Below, in pieces: positions 56,640 to 64,000 of a stretch of DNA of 64,000 nucleotides (the first letter of the stretch is position 1; the number at the start of each line of letters is the position of its first letter). A model generated the notes under the pieces. It did no database searches. It was not told the origin of the DNA and saw only the letters and a program-made list of their open reading frames with translations. Source of the DNA: CAWDJT01 sp963828705. GTDB lineage: Bacteria; Desulfobacterota; Syntrophobacteria; Syntrophobacterales; Syntrophobacteraceae. A program made the position numbers and the translations under genes. The stretch is taken from NCBI GenBank assembly GCA_963828705.1, contig CAWHGA010000055.1:1-64000 (forward strand), given 5' to 3'.

Positions 56640-58094
56640 TTACCAGTGCTTCGCTCCAGCCTTGATGAGGATCTGATCGAGGCCGCTAAATCCGTGTTGG
56701 GTGGCGTAGACGAGGGGGGTTTTGCCGTGGTCGTCGATGGCGTTCACGTTGGCGCCGGCAGCGATGAGTTTATGTACCAGTTCCACGTAGGCTTTGCTGG
56801 CGGCCAGATGCAGTGGCGTGTCGGCGGTGTAGTCCTTGGCGTTGACGTCCGCGCCGCCGTCGAGGAGCAGGGTCACCATGTCGATGAGATTGTTGGCGAC
56901 TGCCAGATGGAGCGGTGTGCTTCTGGTGCGATCGGTCTTAGTATTCAGGGAAACGCCTCTCTTGACGATCGCTTCGGCGATTTCCAGCTGGTTGCCCTGG
57001 GCAGCCAGATGCGAGGCGCTGTAGCCGGTGTAATCGCCGGCGAAAATGCGTAGATGGAGGTCGGCACCTTTGGCGATCAGCAGCTTGGCGAGTTCGGTGT
57101 GACCGTTGAGAATGGCCATGTGCAGCGGGGTTTCGCCGGTATCCAGGCTGAGGTCCATATCGGCGTTGTGATCGAGGAGCAGGGTGACGATATCGACATG
57201 ACCGTTCCAGGCAGCCTTGTGCAGGGGTGTCCAGGAGCCTTTCTTGTTCTGCACATTGACGGCGGCTCTCTTGTCCAGCAGCATATTGACGATATCGGTG
57301 TGGCCTCCCAAGGCCGCCAGGTGCAAGGGCATGTCGCCGTCGGCATTGCTGCAGTTGGCATCGGCACCAGCATGGAGGAGGATCCGCACCAGTTCGGAAT
57401 GCCCCGCCGCGGCCTTGAGCAGCGCGCGCTGGCCGCCCTCGCCTTCGGCGCTGGCCCCAGCCTCGAGCAGCTCCACCAGCAGCTGTTCGCGACCTAGTTC
57501 CGCCGCCACCGCCAGCACCGTCCTGCCGCTGGCGTCGGCAGCATCAGGGTTGGCGCCTTCAGCCAGGAGTTCGTGGACTTCAGCGGCGTCACCGCGCTCC
57601 ACGGCGGTCAGGAGCAGGAAGTCACGATCACCGACAACAATCGACATCAGGACCTTCTCCCGGACGATGATCTCCGCCACGGCTTCCTGCGCGATGTCGA
57701 GTTCGTAGCGGTTGATGGTCTTGCCCATCCCCATAAACCCTTTGGTGCCTTCCGTGGCCAGGCGCAGATTGACGATCGCTTCGCTGTTGCGCAACTGGCT
57801 CTTGGCCATCAGCCGTGCCGTAGGTTCATCTGCGGCGTCGATGGTGATGGTTCGCACTTGCGGCGCCACCAGTTCGCGCTTGTCGACGACGACGACATCC
57901 GGTGGCAGCATGGCTTCCGCCGCGCTCATGGCCGCGGCGCTGGTCTCCCCGGTGGCCTTGAAAGTCTTGGTCTCCAGGCCATCGCGGAGCACATCCGACG
58001 CCACCAGGAACATGTCTTCTGCTACGGCTTCTTTGGCCTTGTGCCGAGCTTCCTCCATGGAATCGGCCACCACCTTGATTTCCCGCTGGATCAT
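56640..58094 (-). CDS. Ankyrin-repeat protein with a Jag-N-like N-terminal region
   Basis: 484 residues. The first ~150 hold two or three segments like ITIDAADEPTARLMAKSQLR followed by GTKGFMGMGKTINRYELDI, which recall the Jag-N/RNA-binding KGFLGxG motif. From residue ~160 there are about nine ankyrin repeats (DFLLLTAVERGDAAEVHELL, DMPLHLAALGGHTDIVNMLL, WTPLHKAAWNGHVDIVTLLL, STPLHLAVANNLIDMVTLLL). No signal peptide or membrane helix, so it is probably a cytoplasmic scaffold. The frame is intact and high-GC. A single-gene unit. Confidence 0.9.
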   Translation of the reverse strand: MIQREIKVVADSMEEARHKAKEAVAEDMFLVASDVLRDGLETKTFKATGETSAAAMSAAEAMLPPDVVVVDKRELVAPQVRTITIDAADEPTARLMAKSQLRNSEAIVNLRLATEGTKGFMGMGKTINRYELDIAQEAVAEIIVREKVLMSIVVGDRDFLLLTAVERGDAAEVHELLAEGANPDAADASGRTVLAVAAELGREQLLVELLEAGASAEGEGGQRALLKAAAGHSELVRILLHAGADANCSNADGDMPLHLAALGGHTDIVNMLLDKRAAVNVQNKKGSWTPLHKAAWNGHVDIVTLLLDHNADMDLSLDTGETPLHMAILNGHTELAKLLIAKGADLHLRIFAGDYTGYSASHLAAQGNQLEIAEAIVKRGVSLNTKTDRTRSTPLHLAVANNLIDMVTLLLDGGADVNAKDYTADTPLHLAASKAYVELVHKLIAAGANVNAIDDHGKTPLVYATQHGFSGLDQILIKAGAKHW

Positions 58095-58239
58095 GGTTGG
58101 GTTCCTTTCCCCCGGTGGGTTATTGACTGCCGTGAGGGCCCGTTGGTTTCTTCAGGTTTATGCTCTCGATGACACCAGCATCTTACGGATTATTGGCGAT
58201 AGGTCAAGACACGTATGCAGGTGGGACTGGGATTGGGGA

Positions 58240-58273
58240 CAGGGTGGAAGCATTTTGTCTTGCTTCCACCCTG
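58240..58273. terminator. Strong hairpin between nfnB-like and ankyrin genes
   Basis: CAGGGTGGAAGCA and TGCTTCCACCCTG form a perfect 13-bp stem with an 8-nt loop. It lies in the 345-bp spacer upstream of the ankyrin gene and downstream of the nfnB-like stop; no T run follows. The rest of 58095-58439 holds no recognised gene. Confidence 0.45.
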
Positions 58274-58439
58274 GCTCTGGCCGTTCCTGCTGGGCTGAAA
58301 TGGCTTTCTCGGTACACCTTCTGAATAACGTCACAAAAGGTGGTTGCAATCACTCTTTCACCTGGATCCGCCGCAGGCTGCACTGTACGCTTTGGAGTGA
58401 ACGGTTGCCGCTCTCCTGGTGTGGCGTCAGTTTGCTGCG

Positions 58440-59888
58440 CTACTTGGCGCCGTTGCTGAGATAGGCGTGTATGGCCTCGGCGGCCCGTCGTCCTTCACCC
58501 ATGGCGCTGATGACCGTGGCGCCCCCGGAAACAATGTCACCGCCGGCCCAGACGTATGCCTTGGAAGTCTTGCCATGTTCATCGCAGACCACGGTGCCCC
58601 ACTTGGTGACTTCCAGGTCGGGGGTGGTCGACGAAATCAGCGGGTTGGGCGAGGTCCCCAGGGACACGGCCACCGTGTCCACGTCCATGATGAATTCGCT
58701 ACCCTTCTTGACCATCGGCCGTCGCCGGCCGCTGGCATCGGGTTCCCCCAGTTCCATACGGACCAGTTCCATGGCGGCGACATTGCCGCGGCCGTCGCTC
58801 AGAAAGGCCGTCGGGGCGCACAGATAATGGAAATGGATGCCTTCCTCCTCGGCATGTTCCACTTCCTCATGACGCGCCGGCATTTCTTCGCGGGAACGGC
58901 GGTAGATCACATTGACCTCATCGGCGCCCAGGCGCAAGGCGCAGCGGGCCGCATCCATGGCCACATTGCCGCCGCCGATCACGGCCACCCTCCGCCCCAT
59001 TTTGATGGGTGTGGCATACTTGGGGTAGAGGTAGGACTTCATGAGCACGGTGCGGGTGAGGAATTCGTTGGCGGAATAGATCATGTTGAGGTTTTCGCCG
59101 GGGACGTTGAGAAACATCGGAAGGCCGGCTCCAGTGGCAAGATACACCGCGTCGTATTTGGTGTTGAGCAGTTCGTCCAGGCTGAAGTTGATGCCGACCA
59201 CGGTATTGAGTTGAATATCCACGCCCAGCGATGCCACGTAATCGACTTCGCGCTGGACGATGGCCTTGGGTAGCCGGAATTCGGGGATGCCGTACATGAG
59301 CACCCCACCGGCGACGTGCAGGGCTTCGAACATGGTCACTTCGTGGCCGACGATAGCCAGGTCGGAGGCCACAGTCAGACCCGACGGGCCGGAACCGACC
59401 ACCGCCACCTTCTTGCCGGTGGCTGGGGCCATCTGCGGCGTGGTGACGATGCCTTCAGCGAGCTCCCAATCGGCCAGGAAACGTTCCAGGCGGCCAATGG
59501 CGATCGGGGCGCCCTTCTTGTTGAGGGTACAGACGCCTTCGCACTGGCTTTCCTGCGGGCACACGCGTCCACAGATGCCGGGAAGCGATGTCTTGCTCTT
59601 GAGGACGCGGGAGGCACCGGCCAGATCGCCTTTGGCCATGGCCGCAATGAAATCAGGGATATCGATGTTGACCGGGCATCCGGCCTGGCAATTACGTTTC
59701 TTGCACTGGATGCAGCGCGAGGTTTCTTCCATGGCCATTTCGTAGGTGTAACCCAGGGCCACTTCATCAAAATTGCAGCGACGAACCGCCGCGTCCTGGC
59801 AGGGCATGCCCACCCGATTCAAATTGAGCTTGGGCTTTTTGCCCTTGCCTTCTTCTTCTTCCTTTGGGGTATCTAATACTTCACTCAT
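58440..59888 (-). CDS. nfnB: NfnB-like (GltD-type) glutamate-synthase-small-subunit-related oxidoreductase
   Basis: About 482 residues from MSEVLDTPKEEEEGKGKK, ATG behind GGAAGGAG. N-terminal Fe-S cysteines (CIQCKKRNCQAGCPVNIDIP, ICGRVCPQESQCEGVCTLNK) lead to two nucleotide folds, VAVVGSGPSGLTVASDLAIV (FAD) and VAVIGGGNVAMDAARCALRL (NADPH), with YRRSREEMPARHEEVEHAEE. Together with the adjacent NfnA-like gene this matches NADH-dependent ferredoxin:NADP oxidoreductase (NfnB/SudA). It is the last gene of the formate-dehydrogenase operon, which implies transfer of formate electrons to the NAD(P)/ferredoxin pool. Confidence 0.9.
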   Translation of the reverse strand: MSEVLDTPKEEEEGKGKKPKLNLNRVGMPCQDAAVRRCNFDEVALGYTYEMAMEETSRCIQCKKRNCQAGCPVNIDIPDFIAAMAKGDLAGASRVLKSKTSLPGICGRVCPQESQCEGVCTLNKKGAPIAIGRLERFLADWELAEGIVTTPQMAPATGKKVAVVGSGPSGLTVASDLAIVGHEVTMFEALHVAGGVLMYGIPEFRLPKAIVQREVDYVASLGVDIQLNTVVGINFSLDELLNTKYDAVYLATGAGLPMFLNVPGENLNMIYSANEFLTRTVLMKSYLYPKYATPIKMGRRVAVIGGGNVAMDAARCALRLGADEVNVIYRRSREEMPARHEEVEHAEEEGIHFHYLCAPTAFLSDGRGNVAAMELVRMELGEPDASGRRRPMVKKGSEFIMDVDTVAVSLGTSPNPLISSTTPDLEVTKWGTVVCDEHGKTSKAYVWAGGDIVSGGATVISAMGEGRRAAEAIHAYLSNGAK

Positions 59889-59909
59889 GTTGGTGACTCC
59901 TTCCGCCAT

Positions 59910-60749
59910 TTACCATTGCGAGCAGCCGCGGCACTGAAAGCCCTGCTGCCGGACGCTGTCGTCGGCATAGGTGCAGCGCCGGGCCAGCAGCACGTCCCAG
60001 CCCTCCACTTCATGGCCGTCAAATTCGGGCCCGTGGACGCAGGCGAACCGGTTGCCACCCTTGGTACTGAAACGACAGGCCCCGCACATGCCGGTGCCAT
60101 CCACCATGACCGGTGCCAGGTGAACCATGGTCTTGATGCCAGCCGACCGTGTGGCTTCACAGATGGAATGCATGACGCACAGCGAGGCCATGGCGACCAC
60201 CCGATCCACCGGCGTATGGCCGTGATTGGCCACCAGTTTCTGCAGGACCCCGACCGCTGTGGGGTTTTCCGGCGAGTCGCCAAGGGCCAGCACCAGCTGA
60301 TCGCTGGCGGCCGCAAGCCGTTCTCTGCCGTAAACCGCCTCTTGGTTGGCGGCCTGAAGGACGGTGGTCACCCTATTGCCGTTGGCTTTCAGGGCTTCCG
60401 CCACCGGGGCCAGACCGGCTATTCCGTAGCCGCTGGCGATCGCCACCACGTGGCCGTAATTGGCAACTTCGGCGGCCCGGCCCAGCGGGCCGATGAAATG
60501 GGCAAAACCGTCGCCGGCGTTGAGTGTCGCCATCTGTTGGGTGGTGCGGCCTACCTCGATGAAGACAAAATCAACCGTCCCGGCATCTCGGTCCCAGTCA
60601 CTGATGGTGAACGGTACCCGCTCGCCGACTTGATCCACTATCAAAATGATAAACTGGCCCGGTTGGGCCTTGGCGGCCACATAGGGTGCCGCCACCCGCA
60701 TCCGGTGGACCTTCGGGGCCAGTTCCTGGCGTTCAACAATGCGAAACAT
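59910..60749 (-). CDS. nfnA: NfnA-like FAD/[2Fe-2S] ferredoxin:NAD(P) oxidoreductase subunit
   Basis: 279 residues, ATG behind TAGGAGG. MFRIVERQELAPKVHRMRVA begins a flavodoxin-reductase fold: FAD site ERVPFTISDWD, NAD site VAIASGYGIAGLAPVAEALK, and a C-terminal [2Fe-2S] cluster loop GTGMCGACRFSTKG...FACVHGPEFDGHEV. Layout and length match NfnA/SudB, the partner of the GltD-like subunit encoded 21 nt downstream. The fdhF-type gene ends 71 nt upstream on the same strand. Confidence 0.93.
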   Translation of the reverse strand: MFRIVERQELAPKVHRMRVAAPYVAAKAQPGQFIILIVDQVGERVPFTISDWDRDAGTVDFVFIEVGRTTQQMATLNAGDGFAHFIGPLGRAAEVANYGHVVAIASGYGIAGLAPVAEALKANGNRVTTVLQAANQEAVYGRERLAAASDQLVLALGDSPENPTAVGVLQKLVANHGHTPVDRVVAMASLCVMHSICEATRSAGIKTMVHLAPVMVDGTGMCGACRFSTKGGNRFACVHGPEFDGHEVEGWDVLLARRCTYADDSVRQQGFQCRGCSQW

Positions 60750-60820
60750 GGGTTCCTCCTAAGTACGCTTATTGCCCTCGTGCTTAAGCGCAGCAGATCG
60801 AACGGCGTCTGCGAGCATTT

Positions 60821-63489
60821 TCAACCTTGGTCGACGCGCACCGCGCACACTTTGTATTCCGGGATCCTGCTCACCGGGTCATGGGACGGGTTGGTCAGCC
60901 GATTGACCGGTGATTCGGCGAAATGGAAGTCCATAGCCACCACTCCAGGAAGCGCCTTGTAAGTGAGGCGCACCTGAGCCGTCACCGCACCGCGCCGGGA
61001 TGTGATGCTGGCGCTATCGCCGTCGGCCAATCCGAGCTTTTCGGCGTCATCCGGGTGCATTTCCAGCCATTCCCGGTCGTGAAGCTGGGTGAGCCCAACT
61101 ACTTTGCGGGTCATGGTGCCGGTGTGGTAATGGAAAAGGCTGCGCGCCGTAGTGAGGATCAATGGATAGTCGTCATCGGGCAGCTCAGCCGGACCCTGGT
61201 AGGCGATGGGGATAAATTGTCCCTTGCCGCGACGTGAAACGGTCCTGATGCAAAATGGGGGTGCCGGGGTGCTGCGCATCCGGGCACGGCCACTGCAGCC
61301 CCTGGGTCTGCAAGCGTTCCGGCGTAATGCCGGCATAGCTCGGGGTGAGCCGGTTGACTTCGCGCAGGATGTCGGCGGCCGATTCGAAGTCGAACCCCTT
61401 AGCACCCATGCGCTGCGCCATCTGACAGACAATCCACCAATCAGGTTTGGCGTCGCCGGGAGGCGCCACCACCGGGTTGAGCCACTGCACCCGGCGCTCG
61501 GTGTTGGTGTAGGTGCCATCGCGTTCCATGGCGGCGGCCGCAGGCAGCACAACATGGGCGCTCTGGGCCGTTTCCGTCAGGAAGATATCCTGGCAAACCA
61601 GCAGTTCCAGTTTCTGCAAGCACTTGCTGGCGTGTTCCAGATTGGGTTCGCTGAGCACCGGGTTTTCCCCCACCAGGTAGACCGCTTTGATTTCGCCGCG
61701 CTCGATAGCATCAAACATTTCCGGCAGAGTGCGGCCGACTTCAGCGGGGAGTTTTACCCCCCAGGCCGCTTCGAACTTATCGCGAGTGGCGGCGTCCGTG
61801 ACCACCTGGTAACCGGTGTAGACGTTGGGGAGACCGCCCATATCACAGGCGCCCTGGACGTTGTTCTGACCGCGCAATGGGTTTACCCCGCTGCCCGGTT
61901 TGCCGATATTGCCGGTGAGCATGGCCAGGTCGCCTACGGCCATGACGTTGTCGGTGCCGTGGGTGTGCTGGGTGATGCCCATGGCATAAAGGATCGCCGA
62001 CGGTTTCTGCTTGCGCATACAGACAGGCAGCTTCGTGAATCAGTGCCGCCGGTACGCCGGTGGTCAGCTCCACAAAATCGAGATCATAAGGTTGCAGCGA
62101 AGCCTTGAAGGCCTCGAAATTTTCGCAGCGTTCCGCAATAAAAGCGCGATCTTCCAACTTCTGGTCCACAATCACCCGGGCCATACCCATGAGCAGGGCC
62201 AGGTCGGTACCTGGGCGGTGTTGCAGAAACAGGTGGGCGTACTTGGCCAGGGGGATCTCGTAGGGATTGGCGACGATGAGTTTGGCCCCGTCCATGACCG
62301 CCCGCCGGATGCGAGTGGCGATCACCGGATGGTTGGCTGAGGTGTTGGTGCCAATGGCGAAAATGCATCCGGCCTGCTGCAGGTCGGCGATGGAATTGGT
62401 CATGGCGCCGCTGCCGAAGGTGCGTAGCAAACCTGCTACGGTCGGGCTGTGTCAGAGGCGGGCGCAGTGATCGACGGAGTTGGTCCTCAGCACCGAGCGG
62501 GCAAATTTTTGCAGCACGTAATTGTCTTCATTGGTGCATTTGGCCGACGCGATCACGGCTACTTCGTTGGGCTGATACCGGCTGAAGGCGGCAGATACCG
62601 TGCTGAACGCTTCGTCCCAGGATACCGGCGTCCATTCCTCGCCTTTCTTGACCAGAGGGTGGGTGAGCCGATCCGGGTGGTGGACAAAGCCGGCAATGCC
62701 ATAGCGGCCTTTTACACAGGCCTGGCCTTCATTGGCCGGGCCGTTAGGATCGGGTTCCTGACGGACGATGTGATTGTTGCGGACGGAAAACAGCAGCCGG
62801 CAGCCGACCCCGCAATAGGGACAAACACTGGATACCTGGGTGGTGGGTCCCTGGTGCTTGGCGTTAGCGGCATCGACGCGATCATGCAGGGCAGGGGTGG
62901 GACACACATCCACGCAGGCCGCGCAGAACTGGCAGCCCACCTCTTCCAACGGGCGGCCAAAGGCCGTGCCAACTTCCATGCCCTGTTTGCCTTCGCGGAA
63001 ACTGATGGCCTGCGCCCCGCGGAATTCATGGCACATGCGCACACACCTCCCGCACCGGATGCAGTAGTGGTAGTCGCGCTCGAAAAACGGCCCGCCGGGC
63101 AGTTTTTGGTAATGCCGTTCCTTGCCGTCTCCAGAGGGCGGCTCAATGCCCACTTGGCGGATGAGGTCGCGCAATTCCGGAGTTATGGCGTCGCCCGGGT
63201 AGTCTTTGAGGATCAGCGCCAGCATCTGCTGGCGGTACTCTAGCACCCGCGGAGTTTGCGTATGGACCACCATCCCATCCACGACGGGCGTGGTGCAGGA
63301 TGCCGGCAAGCCGCGGTCCCCCTCGACATCGACCACGCACAAGCGACACGATCCTACCGGTTTGAGATAGGGATGGTTACACAGGGTGGGGATAGGAATT
63401 CCCGCCTGGCGAATCGCTTCCAGAAGCGTGGTTCCTTTCGCGGCCCTGACCTCGTGACCGTCAATCCTAAGTCGAATAGCACCTGTCAT
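60821..63489 (-). CDS. fdhF: NAD(P)-linked-type formate dehydrogenase alpha subunit, selenoprotein (frameshifted)
   Basis: The ATG at 63489 follows AGGTGGAA. Domains in order: a [2Fe-2S] ferredoxin fold (LCNHPYLKPVGSCRLCVVDV), a His-Cys segment, two [4Fe-4S] motifs (CIRCGRCVRMC, CQFCAACVDVCP), the catalytic-domain cluster (CPYCGVGC), and the active site DHCARL-UGA-HSPTVAGL, a selenocysteine context. After it come FGSGAMTNSIADLQ, ILYAMGITQHTHGTDNV, NPLRGQNNVQGACDMG and the C-terminal VVAMDFHFAESPVNRLTNPS. Shifts near 62010 and 61220 split it. Restored length is about 890. There is no Tat signal, so it is cytoplasmic, unlike the FDH at 1900. It is co-transcribed with nfnA and nfnB. Confidence 0.92.
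62424..62439 (-). promoter_or_regulatory. SECIS-like hairpin of fdhF
   Basis: GUAGCA-GGUU-UGCUAC begins 15 nt after the U of UGA: a perfect 6-bp stem with a GGUU loop, at the position and with the G-U loop content of bacterial SECIS elements. This one is clearer than that of fdhA. Confidence 0.7.
62452..62454 (-). other. Selenocysteine UGA codon of fdhF
   Basis: Minus-strand frame: CGC CTC TGA CAC AGC CCG ACC GTA (Arg-Leu-UGA-His-Ser-Pro-Thr-Val). The same frame continues AGLLRTFGSGAMTN, so this is a recoded UGA. It is the second such site in the window. Confidence 0.93.
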
Positions 63490-64000
63490 AATTCCACCTG
63501 GTCTGATTGAGAAACAGTTAATGGCGTCAATCTTCCTGGGAAACCTCACCCAGACTTGTGCCGGCAGGCGCTATGCGCCTGAAAACTCTAAAAACCCTCT
63601 GCAGTCCTGTCAAAACCATCATACAATTCGGATGAATCACTGCCGGAAGCAAATGCCGAGAACCGGAGCACGGGGAGCCAACACGTGTTGCTGGAACAAG
63701 GACTGTGAGCTATCAGCAGGAACAAGACGCCCGAAAATAAAAGAAATATATCACATGAGCACTATAACACGGCATTCGCCATTGTGCAATTGCTTCCGTG
63801 GGCTGGTGACCCGGCCGGTGGTGCCTATTGGGCGCTACCGCGGCAGCCACTGCTGGGTGTCGAACTTCGGTAGGAGGTCGGTCCGGGGAATAATCGATTT
63901 GGTCCTGGAATTGGCATATGATATACCGAGACGACAAGTGAAATCTTGAGGTTCCGTAAGCGGTTGGGGTGGTGATCCCGGCCGTGCTTCCGACAATTCG
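63490..64000. other. Upstream region of the fdhF-nfnAB operon, no gene recognised
   Basis: Only short overlapping frames without homologous motifs or ribosome sites. It presumably includes the fdhF promoter on the minus strand. No sigma-54 type site or operator palindrome was picked out by eye. Confidence 0.45.

Noticed and set aside
62452..62454. Stop codon ending fdhF at residue ~345
   Set aside because: Same reasoning: RL-UGA-HSPTVAG plus a SECIS-like hairpin 15 nt downstream.

Overview
The window reads as chromosomal DNA of a strictly anaerobic, formate-using bacterium, most likely a Desulfobacterota sulfate reducer or syntroph. This rests on two selenocysteine formate dehydrogenases, an Nfn-type transhydrogenase, anaerobic-type class III CoA transferases, ATP-PEP carboxykinase, malic enzyme and a branched-chain amino-acid type ABC importer. 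The lineage is inferred from gene content only. Many genes are interrupted by single-base shifts, often at short homopolymers, while others such as smc, pckA, the malic enzyme and the ankyrin gene are intact. I therefore treat most shifts as probable sequence errors and annotate the restored gene spans.

Layout. 0.1-5.0 kb: a periplasmic formate dehydrogenase (fdhA with an in-frame UGA/Sec, fdhB, fdhE), all on the minus strand. 5.1-6.8 kb: a ModE-like regulator and an orphan tungstate/molybdate-binding protein, metals that fit the two dehydrogenases. 6.8-9.3 kb: an HD-GYP remnant, then an RsbU/RsbW-like signalling pair. 9.4-14 kb: aldehyde dehydrogenase, SDR, a repeat-rich spacer, a secreted protein and a class II aldolase. 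14-20.5 kb: smc, ftsY and a CoA transferase. 20.7-26.4 kb: hypothetical and secreted proteins, pckA, an FKBP isomerase and a degenerate copy of its start.

26.5-33.4 kb is the standout region. It is a plus-strand operon-like run of nine genes: a small coiled-coil protein, a two-repeat E1/ThiF-like enzyme, two unknown proteins, an E2-like protein, another unknown, a ClpX-like AAA+ ATPase, a JAMM/MPN protease and a COOH-NH2 amidoligase. Several genes are coupled by ATGA overlaps. It looks like a bacterial ubiquitin-like conjugation and deconjugation system joined to an unfoldase and a second, amidoligase-based ligation activity.

33.5-45 kb: small proteins, a metallo-beta-lactamase/TPR protein, an operon of two class III CoA transferases with four small proteins (two of them Cys-rich), a TPR/transglutaminase-like protein and malic enzyme with an antitoxin-like N-terminal extension. 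45.5-50.3 kb: a complete livKHMGF-type importer. 50.6-56.6 kb: a histidine kinase lacking its phosphoacceptor region, transporter remnants, a DUF5661 protein, an aldehyde dehydrogenase, a K+ channel/RCK locus and an integron-integrase remnant. 56.6-58.1 kb: an ankyrin-repeat protein. 58.4-63.5 kb: a second Sec-formate dehydrogenase in an operon with nfnA/nfnB-like genes, suggesting formate oxidation coupled to NAD(P)/ferredoxin exchange. Two copies of a ~140-bp MITE-like element and several REP-type palindromes lie between genes. No rRNA, tRNA or CRISPR array was recognised.
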